Assembly: GCA_043758775.1 (NCBI GenBank)
Contig: JAYVMU010000008.1
Span: 1-56,193 of the forward strand
Length of the DNA stretch: 56,193 bases
From: JACMMS01 sp043758775
GTDB lineage: Bacteria > Pseudomonadota > Gammaproteobacteria > Burkholderiales > Methylophilaceae
Direction of reading: 5' to 3'
The first letter of the stretch is position 1. Every line of letters begins with the position of its first letter. A model generated the notes under the pieces. It was not told the origin of the DNA. It did no database searches and was given only the letters and a program-made list of their open reading frames with translations. Shown here in pieces: positions 17,992 to 25,768 of the stretch. The position numbers and the translations under genes were made by a program.

Positions 17992-19404
17992 TTAGTCACT
18001 ACTTTCTTCAAGTTCTTCAATCGTTTCTTTTGAAAGCCCTAGTTTAGATAAACGATAACGCAACGTACGGAAGCTGACCCCGAGTAACTTTGCGGCCTGT
18101 GTTTTATTTTGATTGGTTTTATCCAAAGCCTCTAAAATTGCTTGTTTTTCGATAGTTTCTAGGTAATCAGGTAGTGCTAAATCGCTTAGGTTGGGTGCGG
18201 GGTTTGCAACCAATCCTGAAATAATTTGTGTCGATATAGCGGTATCTTCTGCAATGATTGTTTCGTCAGATAACAGATCATCAATGGTAATTGTAGTGCC
18301 ATTACTTAGAGCCAATGCACGTTCCAACATGTTTTCCAGCTCGCGTACGTTGCCTAAAAATTTAATTTGCAGCAATAGCTTACTAGCTGTTTCATCTAAA
18401 ATTGGAAGATTAACGCCTTGAGCTTGACAGAGTTTCTGTAGCAAACTTTTAGTAAGCAGCGGTATATCCTCTGGACGATCACGCAATGCGGGCATTTTTA
18501 ACTGGATGACGTTTAAGCGGTAATACAAATCCTGTCTGAACTGGCCTTGTTCCATCATCACATTAAGGTTTTTATGTGTGGCGCTGATGATGCGTACGTC
18601 CACGGCTTCTTCTTGCGTACTGCCGACCATACGTACTTTTTTCTCTTGGATGGCACGTAATAATTTTACTTGCATCGCTAGCGGTAAATCAGCCACCTCA
18701 TCCAGGAACAATGTGCCACCATTGGCGGCTTGAAACATACCGGCTTTGTCTTGAGTAGCACCAGTAAAAGCGCCTTTTTTGTAGCCAAAAAACTCACTTT
18801 CCATTAGATTTTCTGGAATTGCGCCGCAATTGACTGCAATAAAAGATTGTTCGCGCCGTGAGCTATTGCTGTGAATTAACCTTGCCGCCAGCTCTTTACC
18901 ACTGCCAGATTCACCACTCACATAAACTGGCGCCTGGCTACGCGCTAGTTTTTCTATCATGGTGCGTACTTGCTGCATCGGCGCAGAGTCACCAATCAAA
19001 CTGAGTGTGTTACTCGTAGATACACTCTCTATGTTAGAAAGTTTGAGTGCAGATTCAATCAATGGGCGTAATTGTTTAAGTGAGATTGGCTTGTTCAGGT
19101 AATCAAATGCACCAGCTTTAAGCGCAGAAACGGCATTTTCTGCACTGCCATAAGCCGTAATAACAGCTACGGGTAGGCCAGAGTGGCGCTCGTTAATGTG
19201 TTTTACCAACTCAAGCCCAGTACCATCTGGTAGCCGCATGTCGGTCAGGCACAATGCAAAATCATGCTGATTTAATAAATGTTTGGCCTCTGTAATATTG
19301 GCAGCACTCATGGCTTTTAGATTCATACGCTCTAAAGTGAGCACTAATAATTCGCGAATGTCTGTTTCGTCATCAACAACCAAACAATTCAATAGCTTTG
19401 CCAT
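17992..19404 (-). CDS. pilR: Sigma-54-dependent response regulator PilR
   Basis: NtrC-type activator of 470 residues. The receiver domain has the acidic pair D11/D12, phospho-acceptor D55 (LTDMRLPDG) and K105 in NKP. The AAA+ domain has Walker A GESGSGKE at 164-171, the sigma-54-contacting GAFTGA loop at 211-216, and Walker B LFLDEV at 232-237. A C-terminal Fis helix-turn-helix (NKTQAAKLLGVSFRTLRYRL) ends the protein. In pseudomonads PilR drives type IV pilin transcription with RpoN. It is next to pilS, six bases downstream. A fitting sigma-54 promoter occurs at 43182 in this window. Confidence 0.93.
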   Translation of the reverse strand: MAKLLNCLVVDDETDIRELLVLTLERMNLKAMSAANITEAKHLLNQHDFALCLTDMRLPDGTGLELVKHINERHSGLPVAVITAYGSAENAVSALKAGAFDYLNKPISLKQLRPLIESALKLSNIESVSTSNTLSLIGDSAPMQQVRTMIEKLARSQAPVYVSGESGSGKELAARLIHSNSSRREQSFIAVNCGAIPENLMESEFFGYKKGAFTGATQDKAGMFQAANGGTLFLDEVADLPLAMQVKLLRAIQEKKVRMVGSTQEEAVDVRIISATHKNLNVMMEQGQFRQDLYYRLNVIQLKMPALRDRPEDIPLLTKSLLQKLCQAQGVNLPILDETASKLLLQIKFLGNVRELENMLERALALSNGTTITIDDLLSDETIIAEDTAISTQIISGLVANPAPNLSDLALPDYLETIEKQAILEALDKTNQNKTQAAKLLGVSFRTLRYRLSKLGLSKETIEELEESSD

Positions 19405-19410
19405 GAAGGG

Positions 19411-21063
19411 TTAACCTTTTTCCTGAGTATTTGATTTGTCTAGAGAATTTAACTTCTTAAGATGAATAATAAACTGACTACCAATTTTTGCGGGACGGTA
19501 TTGAATTCTTGCGCCATTGGCCTCGCTTAATTCTCTTGCAATATACAGCCCAAGACCAGTTCCAGAATTTTCGGTAGTGAAAAATGGTTCAAATAAATGT
19601 GGTCTGATATCTGCCGGTATACCGCTACCGTCATCAATAATTTCTACGCGGATTGCTTGTGTTTTGTTGGCAACAATTAATGATAACTGTAAGCTAGCAT
19701 CGACTTTTTTGCAATGTCGCCAACCATTTTTACACAAATTCCATAAAATTTGGTTCAAATGACGGTGATCGAAGCTAGTTTGCGTGTGTGTTTGACTCAG
19801 AGTGAGCCTGAATGCATTCGCTGGGATATTTTCTATCGCGCAAAATTGGTTATGAAACTCAATTAAAAATTGTTCCAATTGAATGATTTCTTGATTCGTA
19901 CGATCACGGCGATTGAGTTCCAGTACATCTTTGACAATTTGGTCCACACGTTGCACATTATCCGCAATAATTTGCAACATGCGCTGCGTGCTGCCATTAT
20001 TTGTTACATCTTCCTGAAGCAATTGATTAGCATGACTGATTGCACTTAGCGGATTGCGAATCTCATGAGCAATATTTGCCGTTAGACGCCCTAAAGCTGC
20101 CAGCTTAAGTTGCTGTGCCTGCGTCTGCGTCCGGCTCCAGTCCTCAATAAAAATGACCGCTCCATCACTGCGGCTTGCGCCCACTGGCAAGAAGCGTAGC
20201 CTTAATTCGTGTGTTTCGGTTTGAAGTTTAGTTATATTGGTTATGACAGAAATATTATTACCCAGTTGCTCTTGCTCCCACTGCTCAATAAGTTTAGTGA
20301 GCTCAGGCATATAAGTATTGAGTGGGCGTTCTAGCCAGGATTCGGCGTAACTCTTAAGGTTTATACCAAGTAAGTTTTCTGCCTGAATATTATGGTGTTT
20401 CACCATGAAGTTTTGGTCGACCACTAAGACGCCGTCTTGCATTTCATGGGTAATCAGGGCATTAATTTGTGCGAGGTTTTCCAGGTCAATACCGCGTTGT
20501 GAAGCTAAAGTTTCACTTTGCTGCATGCGTTTTGCCAAGCTGTGTGCAAGCCATGCAGTGGCAAAGCAACTTAAACTCAGCATAGCTGATTGTGTATAAC
20601 CATCTGATTGAGAGTCTAGACTGAATGAGCGATAGGTTTGCTCAAGTAATAGATCAATGGTTGCGATTGCTGCATAAAAAAGCGCTAGACGTCCTTGGCT
20701 TACCAGACTTGCCCCGGCGATACTAATAATGAGTAATAGGCCTACACCACTTTTACTGCCACCCATAGTAAACATCAGTAAAATAATGAAGCTGATGTCT
20801 AAAATTGTCTGTGTAGGCAGGCTAATTTCTAACTTTGGACGCTGCCACCAGGTGCAGCACATGGTAATGACAGCAAAAATTAAATAGGTAATTGAGATAT
20901 GGTTATAAAGAGCGATGCTATTACTATCGAGCCAAAAGTTGTCATGGACAACATAAAAGGTTAAGACAAAAATGAGCGCAATAATGAGTCGATAAGCATT
21001 CAGCAGGCGCAGTGTGCGCCAATGAATTGCAGTGAGATTATCATTGTTAAGTAGGATGGGCAT
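19411..21063 (-). CDS. pilS: Sensor histidine kinase PilS
   Basis: A 550-residue kinase with six hydrophobic N-terminal segments (about 15-190), a PAS-like cytoplasmic region, a HisKA domain with phospho-acceptor H333 in NIAHEIRNP, and a C-terminal HATPase_c domain (NLCKNGWRH N-box, DDGSGIP G1, NSGTGLGL G2). The order TM-PAS-kinase and its adjacency to pilR identify PilS. In Pseudomonas, PilS senses PilA in the membrane and adjusts pilin transcription. It starts one base after the stop of the upstream 76-residue gene, implying coupling. Confidence 0.92.
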   Translation of the reverse strand: MPILLNNDNLTAIHWRTLRLLNAYRLIIALIFVLTFYVVHDNFWLDSNSIALYNHISITYLIFAVITMCCTWWQRPKLEISLPTQTILDISFIILLMFTMGGSKSGVGLLLIISIAGASLVSQGRLALFYAAIATIDLLLEQTYRSFSLDSQSDGYTQSAMLSLSCFATAWLAHSLAKRMQQSETLASQRGIDLENLAQINALITHEMQDGVLVVDQNFMVKHHNIQAENLLGINLKSYAESWLERPLNTYMPELTKLIEQWEQEQLGNNISVITNITKLQTETHELRLRFLPVGASRSDGAVIFIEDWSRTQTQAQQLKLAALGRLTANIAHEIRNPLSAISHANQLLQEDVTNNGSTQRMLQIIADNVQRVDQIVKDVLELNRRDRTNQEIIQLEQFLIEFHNQFCAIENIPANAFRLTLSQTHTQTSFDHRHLNQILWNLCKNGWRHCKKVDASLQLSLIVANKTQAIRVEIIDDGSGIPADIRPHLFEPFFTTENSGTGLGLYIARELSEANGARIQYRPAKIGSQFIIHLKKLNSLDKSNTQEKG

Positions 21064-21294
21064 TTATTGTGGGCTAGATTCTTTGCTATTTACTTTACTG
21101 TGTTCTATACAGCAAAAATATTGTTGCCCTATCAGATAGCTTTCTCGTTTAGGACTATACACGCCGCAATAAGCGCACTGCACAATATCCTCAACTGGAT
21201 TATTTTTAGGTGGCTTTTTTGCTGTGCTGATCATGCGTTTGAAGATGACATAAATTACCCAAATGATAAGGGCTAACATGATAATTCTGGACAT
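21064..21294 (-). CDS. PP0621-family small membrane protein with zinc-ribbon-like motif
   Basis: A 76-residue protein. An N-terminal membrane segment (about 3-17) is followed by a basic linker and a cysteine cluster CAYCGVYSPKRE...FCCIEHS, resembling a one-knuckle metal-binding motif. Proteins of this type (named after P. putida PP0621) are often encoded immediately upstream of pilS, as here. The stop codon directly abuts pilS, so it is almost certainly in the same transcript. The function is not established. A link to PilS signalling is inference from position only. Confidence 0.75.
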   Translation of the reverse strand: MSRIIMLALIIWVIYVIFKRMISTAKKPPKNNPVEDIVQCAYCGVYSPKRESYLIGQQYFCCIEHSKVNSKESSPQ

Positions 21295-21417
21295 TCGCTA
21301 TACCTCTAGCTGGACGATATGTTGATTGTAGCGAAAAGCTCAGCTTAGAACAAAATCTAAACCTGCTATAATCAAAATATACAGACTTAAAATACTAGCA
21401 TTAATAAAACATTCAGG

Positions 21418-22032
21418 ATGGCGACAACTCAAGAACTTTCAGATTTTCTCGAACAAGTAGAGCGGCGTGCTTTTAAGCAGACTGTATATGCGGTGAGAGA
21501 TGATCATGTGGCACAAGACATCGTGCAAGACGCTATGCTCAAGCTGGCTGAAAAATATGCCGATAAACCTGTCGCTGAGTACCCTATGTTGTTTCAACGG
21601 ATATTGCAAAATACGACCAAGGATTTTTGGCGGCGACAAAAAGTACGCAACCTATGGACAACTTTGCTATCATCATTTGGTGGGAATGCGGATGATGAGG
21701 AACGTGACCCATTAGAAACAATTGATGTTGAGGATGAGTCGGATAATCCTATGGTGCAGCTTGAGCGCAGTCAAACCATGGTGCTCATTGAACAAGCCAT
21801 ACAAAAGCTGCCCTCACGTCAACGTGAAGCCTTTGTTCTGCGTTATTGGGAGGATATGGATGTTGCTGAAACTGCGAGTTTAATGGGTTGCTCGCAAGGT
21901 AGTGTGAAAACGCATTGTTCCCGTGCGGTACACTCCTTAGCCGCCTTGCTAGAGAAGCATGGTTTAACTGCAAGCAAACTTGTAGATAATAATGCAGGCG
22001 CAAAAAAATCTGGGAAGCTAGGAGTTGAATGA
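21418..22032 (+). CDS. ECF-type RNA polymerase sigma factor
   Basis: A 204-residue group 4 sigma factor. Region 2 (about 20-75: DHVAQDIVQDAMLKLAEKY...FWRRQK) recognises the -10 element. An acidic linker (about 90-115) follows, then region 4 (about 130-180: LPSRQREAFVLRYWEDM...CSQGSVKTHCSRA), a helix-turn-helix for the -35 element. AGG lies five bases before the ATG. The stop overlaps the next gene, a single-TM protein, as is typical of sigma/anti-sigma pairs. Its promoter targets are unknown. TATAAT (21367) and TTAAAAT (21387) precede the gene. Confidence 0.9.
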   Translation: MATTQELSDFLEQVERRAFKQTVYAVRDDHVAQDIVQDAMLKLAEKYADKPVAEYPMLFQRILQNTTKDFWRRQKVRNLWTTLLSSFGGNADDEERDPLETIDVEDESDNPMVQLERSQTMVLIEQAIQKLPSRQREAFVLRYWEDMDVAETASLMGCSQGSVKTHCSRAVHSLAALLEKHGLTASKLVDNNAGAKKSGKLGVE

Positions 22033-22427
22033 TGAGTGAACAATACAACACCGCTACTGAACAAGATACTGCAAAAAATATAGTTAATTTGCTGGATTTT
22101 GGCGCGCAAAACTTAAATGCAGATAGAGTCGCCAAGCTTGATTTAGCACGTCAGCACGCATTAGACGCGCATACGCGTTTACGTAAAGCGCCAGCCTATA
22201 GCATTCATGGTATTTCACATTCATTTTTTGCTTACTTTGATAAACATCGCGCTTTAATGTCTTCAGGTTTGGTGTTTGGTGTGATGTTGGTGGCGTTTTT
22301 AGCCGTACAGCCATTGAGTAAATACAGCAATAATGAACGTAGTGATGCCTTTTTATTGGGTTCAGAACTACCTCCAGAGGCATATGCAGATAAAGGGTTT
22401 GATACATGGGTGGATTTAGGTTCTTAG
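22029..22427 (+). CDS. DUF3619 single-TM protein, candidate anti-sigma factor
   Basis: A 132-residue protein with a helical cytoplasmic N-terminus (about 1-72), one membrane segment (about 77-95) and a short periplasmic tail (about 96-132). It overlaps the upstream sigma factor gene by four bases (ATGA). The family DUF3619 has no proven role. Size, topology and translational coupling match anti-sigma factors such as CnrY. Assignment as anti-sigma is inference; no zinc-binding ZAS motif (HxxxCxxC) is present. Confidence 0.75.
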   Translation: MMSEQYNTATEQDTAKNIVNLLDFGAQNLNADRVAKLDLARQHALDAHTRLRKAPAYSIHGISHSFFAYFDKHRALMSSGLVFGVMLVAFLAVQPLSKYSNNERSDAFLLGSELPPEAYADKGFDTWVDLGS

Positions 22428-22846
22428 TTTTAGTTGTTTTAGGCTTGGTTGCTGTTAGTAATGCTTATGCGAATGACGATTCAGTTAGTTGGGTGCAACT
22501 AACTGACGAGCAACATAAAGTGTTAAGTCCGCTTGCTTCAGAATGGGATACCTTAAGGCCTTGGCAGCGTGAAAAAATGTTAGATATTGCACATGATTAT
22601 TCAAAGATGGATGTGCAAGAACAGCAGCGGGTGCAGAAGCGACTATCTAGCTGGAGTCGCATGACACCTTATGAGCGTGAGAATGCCCGTAAAGGCTATC
22701 AACAATTTCATGATTTACCTGCGGATAAAAAAGCTGAGTTGCGTAAAAAATGGCTGGAATATCAAAAATTACCTGAAGCGCAACGTGAAGCTTTACGCAA
22801 AGACGCGCCAGGGCAATATGACGACGCTGAGCTGAATAAACATTAA
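22406..22846 (+). CDS. DUF3106 periplasmic helical-repeat protein
   Basis: A 146-residue protein overlapping the DUF3619 gene by 22 bases in another frame. The signal peptide (1-22, ending NAYA) is followed by an all-helical region. I see five tandem units of about 18 residues (46-65, 66-83, 84-101, 102-119, 120-137), each with a W/L..L or L/M-P start, central charged R..(A/R) and an aromatic end (HDY, SSW, QQF, LEY). Charged and Trp-rich repeats recall periplasmic sensors such as CpxP, ZraP or CnrX, but no metal motif is obvious. A strong terminator follows. Confidence 0.75.
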   Translation: MGGFRFLVLVVLGLVAVSNAYANDDSVSWVQLTDEQHKVLSPLASEWDTLRPWQREKMLDIAHDYSKMDVQEQQRVQKRLSSWSRMTPYERENARKGYQQFHDLPADKKAELRKKWLEYQKLPEAQREALRKDAPGQYDDAELNKH

Positions 22847-22882
22847 CCATTCAAATTTAGCTTGTAAATTCAAGGCTGAAGC

Positions 22883-22911
22883 TATGCCGCAAATGATGCG
22901 GCATATTTTTT
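22883..22911 (+). terminator. Terminator of the sigma/DUF3619/DUF3106 operon
   Basis: Perfect nine-base arms TATGCCGCA (22883-22891) and TGCGGCATA (22897-22905) enclose a five-base loop, and a T-run follows. It separates the sigma factor operon from the RDD gene. Confidence 0.85.
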
Positions 22912-22978
22912 GACTTACTGTCCATTGTAATGCTATTTAAAATAATCCTACACTCTTCAACTTATCCACTGCATCATT

Positions 22979-23386
22979 ATGAATAATCCTAGTATTCTCA
23001 AGCGCATCGCTGCCTGTGGTTACGAACTGCTTATATTAATTGCTATTTGGCTGATTTGTGCAGGTGTTTTTATTGCTCTATTTGGTGATGCGACGGCTGG
23101 GCTTAAACGTTTTGCGCTCCAATTGTCTTTGTGGAGCATTACAGGCGCTTATTTTGTCTGGTGCTGGAAGAAGAGCGGGCAAACTGTCGCCATGAAGACA
23201 TGGAAGTTACGACTAGTCAGTCAGAGTGGATTGCCTTTGACTTATCAGCAGCTTGTGTTGCGCTATATTTTTGCAAGCTTTGGTTTGTTTGCTGCTGGCG
23301 CCGGATTTTTATGGATGGTGTTTGATCGCGAAAGTTTATTTTTACACGACAGGCTAACTGGCTGTCGTGTAGTCAATGCAAGATAA
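22979..23386 (+). CDS. RDD family membrane protein
   Basis: Small polytopic protein of 135 residues with three hydrophobic segments (about 15-37, 48-60, 93-112). It has the RDD-type motif pattern: an Arg near the first helix (ILKRIAACGYE), then KSGQTVAMKTWKLRLVS, and a late FDRESLFLHDRLTGCRVV block. RDD proteins are widespread and mostly uncharacterised; some act in Na+/H+ tolerance. It stands alone between a terminator and the convergent lptG gene. Confidence 0.82.
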   Translation: MNNPSILKRIAACGYELLILIAIWLICAGVFIALFGDATAGLKRFALQLSLWSITGAYFVWCWKKSGQTVAMKTWKLRLVSQSGLPLTYQQLVLRYIFASFGLFAAGAGFLWMVFDRESLFLHDRLTGCRVVNAR

Positions 23387-23410
23387 GGTTCTATAATATA
23401 AAGAACTTTG

Positions 23411-24481
23411 CTAGCGTCGTTCTACCACCATTAACATGGTTAGGCCTGCAATAAGAAATAATACCGTAGGTGCTACCGCACTAAAAAACGGTGTCCAGTC
23501 ATTTAGCGTGCCTAAGTGTGAAAATACGCGATTTAATATTTGATATACCACGCCTAAAAACATACCGATAAAGATTTTTGTTGTGGTTGTGCTAGAGCGT
23601 TGCTGCAAAAAGCCAAATGGCAACGCTAAAGTCATCATCACCATACAAGCTAAAGGATAAATTAACTTCGCCCATAATGCCACGTCATAACGTGTTGTAT
23701 TTTGTTTGTTTATTTGTAAGTGGTGAATGAATGAATATAAATTCCATGCCGACATTTTATTTGGCACAACGAGTAACACGTTAAGTAGATCTGGCCGAAT
23801 AAGTGATTGCCAAGTTGCTGTTGGATGTGTGGTGGTTAGTACACGATTTTTTTCAAAAATAGTCTCCGTCATGTCCTGCAAGTTCCAGCGATTATCATCA
23901 AACTTAGCTTGTTTAGCATTTTTAATAGCTTTCAGATGAAAATTGTCGTCAAATTCATAAATATGCAGGTTTAGCAATGTTGCATCAGGTAATACCGTTT
24001 CGACATTAACAAAGCTTTTACCATCTTTTACCCATAAGCCAGAACGAAAGTCTTGTGCGACAACCGAGTCCGTCGCTTCAATGCGCAATCGTTGCGCCAA
24101 TTTTTCGCTGTAAGGGGTCACCAGCTCACCCACTAAAAAAGTAATCACTGAAAAAACCAAGGCGACACGGAGTAATATTAATGCTATTTCAAATAGCGAG
24201 ACACCACTCACGCGCAATATGATCAGTTCTGAGTGTCGTGACAGTTGCCCTAAGCTGTACATCGCACCAACCAATACTGCCACCGGAGCTACATCATAAA
24301 TATGTCCAGGTGCGCTGAGTAAGACAAAGGTTATCATCTTTCCAACCCCGTAATTGCCACGGCCCAGACTATCAAGCTCTTGAATGAAATCCACAAATGA
24401 GAACATGGCAATCAAGCCCAACAAGATGAAGAGAATGTTGGTTGTGATTTCTTGCCACAGATAGCGATTAAGAATCTTCAT
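23411..24481 (-). CDS. lptG: LPS export ABC transporter permease LptG
   Basis: One of the two permeases of the LptB2FG complex that extracts lipopolysaccharide from the inner membrane and pushes it onto the LptC-A-D bridge. The 356-residue sequence has two N-terminal and four later membrane helices, with a periplasmic beta-jellyroll domain between them (about 125-265). The N-terminus (ILNRYLWQEI) and the SRHSELIILRVSG coupling region are typical. It is 17 bases downstream of lptF and convergent with the RDD gene. Confidence 0.94.
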   Translation of the reverse strand: MKILNRYLWQEITTNILFILLGLIAMFSFVDFIQELDSLGRGNYGVGKMITFVLLSAPGHIYDVAPVAVLVGAMYSLGQLSRHSELIILRVSGVSLFEIALILLRVALVFSVITFLVGELVTPYSEKLAQRLRIEATDSVVAQDFRSGLWVKDGKSFVNVETVLPDATLLNLHIYEFDDNFHLKAIKNAKQAKFDDNRWNLQDMTETIFEKNRVLTTTHPTATWQSLIRPDLLNVLLVVPNKMSAWNLYSFIHHLQINKQNTTRYDVALWAKLIYPLACMVMMTLALPFGFLQQRSSTTTTKIFIGMFLGVVYQILNRVFSHLGTLNDWTPFFSAVAPTVLFLIAGLTMLMVVERR

Positions 24482-24498
24482 AAATGATGGATTGGTGC

Positions 24499-25590
24499 TT
24501 AGGTCTTTTTTCTACTGAATTGCGGTAAAAGTGGCAGTTGAAATAAACGGCGATAGAATATATAAACGGTAAAGCCTATAAAAAACAAATGCACAGGCCA
24601 TAAACCTACCATCGGGTTTAGTTTTCCTTGGGTTATCCAAGCTTGCATAATACTGAGCAAATTGTTGTAGATAATGTAAATGAGTAGCGCAAACACGAGA
24701 TTAAGTGAACGGCCAGCACGCGGATCAACAAAACTAATAGGTATTGCAAGTAGCACGAGTACAAATGCTGCAATTGGGATTGCCAAACGCCTTTGAAGTT
24801 CTCCGCTCGCGACAGAATTATGATTCTTTATCAGGTCTACAGTGTCTTTAGCTTGTACAGTTAATGGTTCTTCTTTTGCTTCTTTGGTTTTAACGCGGAT
24901 AGCATAGCGCTCAAATTCCGTAGTAGTTATTTCCGCAGCATTGGCAATACCTTCATACCGCCGTCCTTTTTCCATTACTAAAAATACATCACCGTTCTTT
25001 TTAATTTCGCGGTGACCATTACTAGCGATAGTCACGCCTACTTTCTGATTTTGAACAGAGTGCACAAAAATATTTTTGACAACATTGCCTAATTCATTAA
25101 AGCTTTCAACAAAATATACACGATCTAATCCAATAGACTCTTTAAACACCCCGGGACTGATTGCAGAAAGCTCATCACGGCTATCTAGTTGCGCACGATA
25201 GCTGTTCACTTTCTGTCCAGCCCACGGCATTACAGCTAAACTTAACGCCCCAATAACCATAATAACAGGTAAAGCAAAGGTGAGAACTGGGCGTATCCAG
25301 CTTGCGATACCTAGGCCAGAACTAAACCACACCACCATTTCTGAATCACGATGCCAGCGTGATAAGGTCATGAGTACGGCTAAGAATAAGCTGAGCGATA
25401 ATATCATGGGTAAATATTGCACCAGATTAAGTCCTAACATCGTGGTGATAGCATCATTGGGCATATCACCTCTTGCTGCAACGCTGACTAGTAAACCAGA
25501 GCGTTGTGCAGTGATAATGCCTAATAAAATTAGAAAAGTCGCTAATGCAGTACTGATTAACTCATGAATTAATGATTTTTTAAATAACAC
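24499..25590 (-). CDS. lptF: LPS export ABC transporter permease LptF
   Basis: The partner permease of LptG, 363 residues, with the same 2+4 transmembrane layout and periplasmic domain. Landmarks are the N-terminal ATFLILLGIITAQR helix, the SRWHRDSEMVVWFSSG cytoplasmic coupling helix that contacts LptB, and LQRRLAIPIAAFVLVLLAIPISF before the later helices. The ATPase gene lptB is not in this window. The gene is divergent from pepA; the 178-base region between them holds direct and inverted repeats. Confidence 0.94.
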   Translation of the reverse strand: MLFKKSLIHELISTALATFLILLGIITAQRSGLLVSVAARGDMPNDAITTMLGLNLVQYLPMILSLSLFLAVLMTLSRWHRDSEMVVWFSSGLGIASWIRPVLTFALPVIMVIGALSLAVMPWAGQKVNSYRAQLDSRDELSAISPGVFKESIGLDRVYFVESFNELGNVVKNIFVHSVQNQKVGVTIASNGHREIKKNGDVFLVMEKGRRYEGIANAAEITTTEFERYAIRVKTKEAKEEPLTVQAKDTVDLIKNHNSVASGELQRRLAIPIAAFVLVLLAIPISFVDPRAGRSLNLVFALLIYIIYNNLLSIMQAWITQGKLNPMVGLWPVHLFFIGFTVYIFYRRLFQLPLLPQFSRKKT

Positions 25591-25635
25591 ATTTCACCAC
25601 TTAATTTTAGTGTAAAACGTCTTTAGATTTAGGCT

Positions 25636-25667
25636 AAAAACACTGGGATTTAGAACAAAAACACTGG
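25636..25667. repeat. Two AAAAACACTGG repeats 21 bases apart
   Basis: Identical 11-base copies start at 25636 and 25657, two helical turns apart, in the lptF-pepA divergent region. This spacing places both copies on the same DNA face, as in many operators. No known regulator motif is recognised. Confidence 0.6.
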
Positions 25668-25736
25668 ATAATCTAATTATCAATGAAGGTTCAACTTATT
25701 CAAAGCAATTCAGCCTCAAACTAATGCGGCATGACT

Positions 25737-25756
25737 AATTAATTTCTAAATTAATT
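25737..25756. repeat. Palindrome upstream of the pepA ribosome-binding site
   Basis: AATTAATTT (25737-25745) and AAATTAATT (25748-25756) form perfect nine-base arms around two bases, just before the AAGGA of pepA. The sequence is pure A/T inside the arms, so chance is a real alternative. Confidence 0.45.
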
Positions 25757-25768
25757 TAAGGATAGATA

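Noticed and set aside
23383..23410. Terminator between the RDD gene and lptG
   Set aside because: The AAGGTTCT/AGAACTTT pairing is imperfect and no T-run follows.
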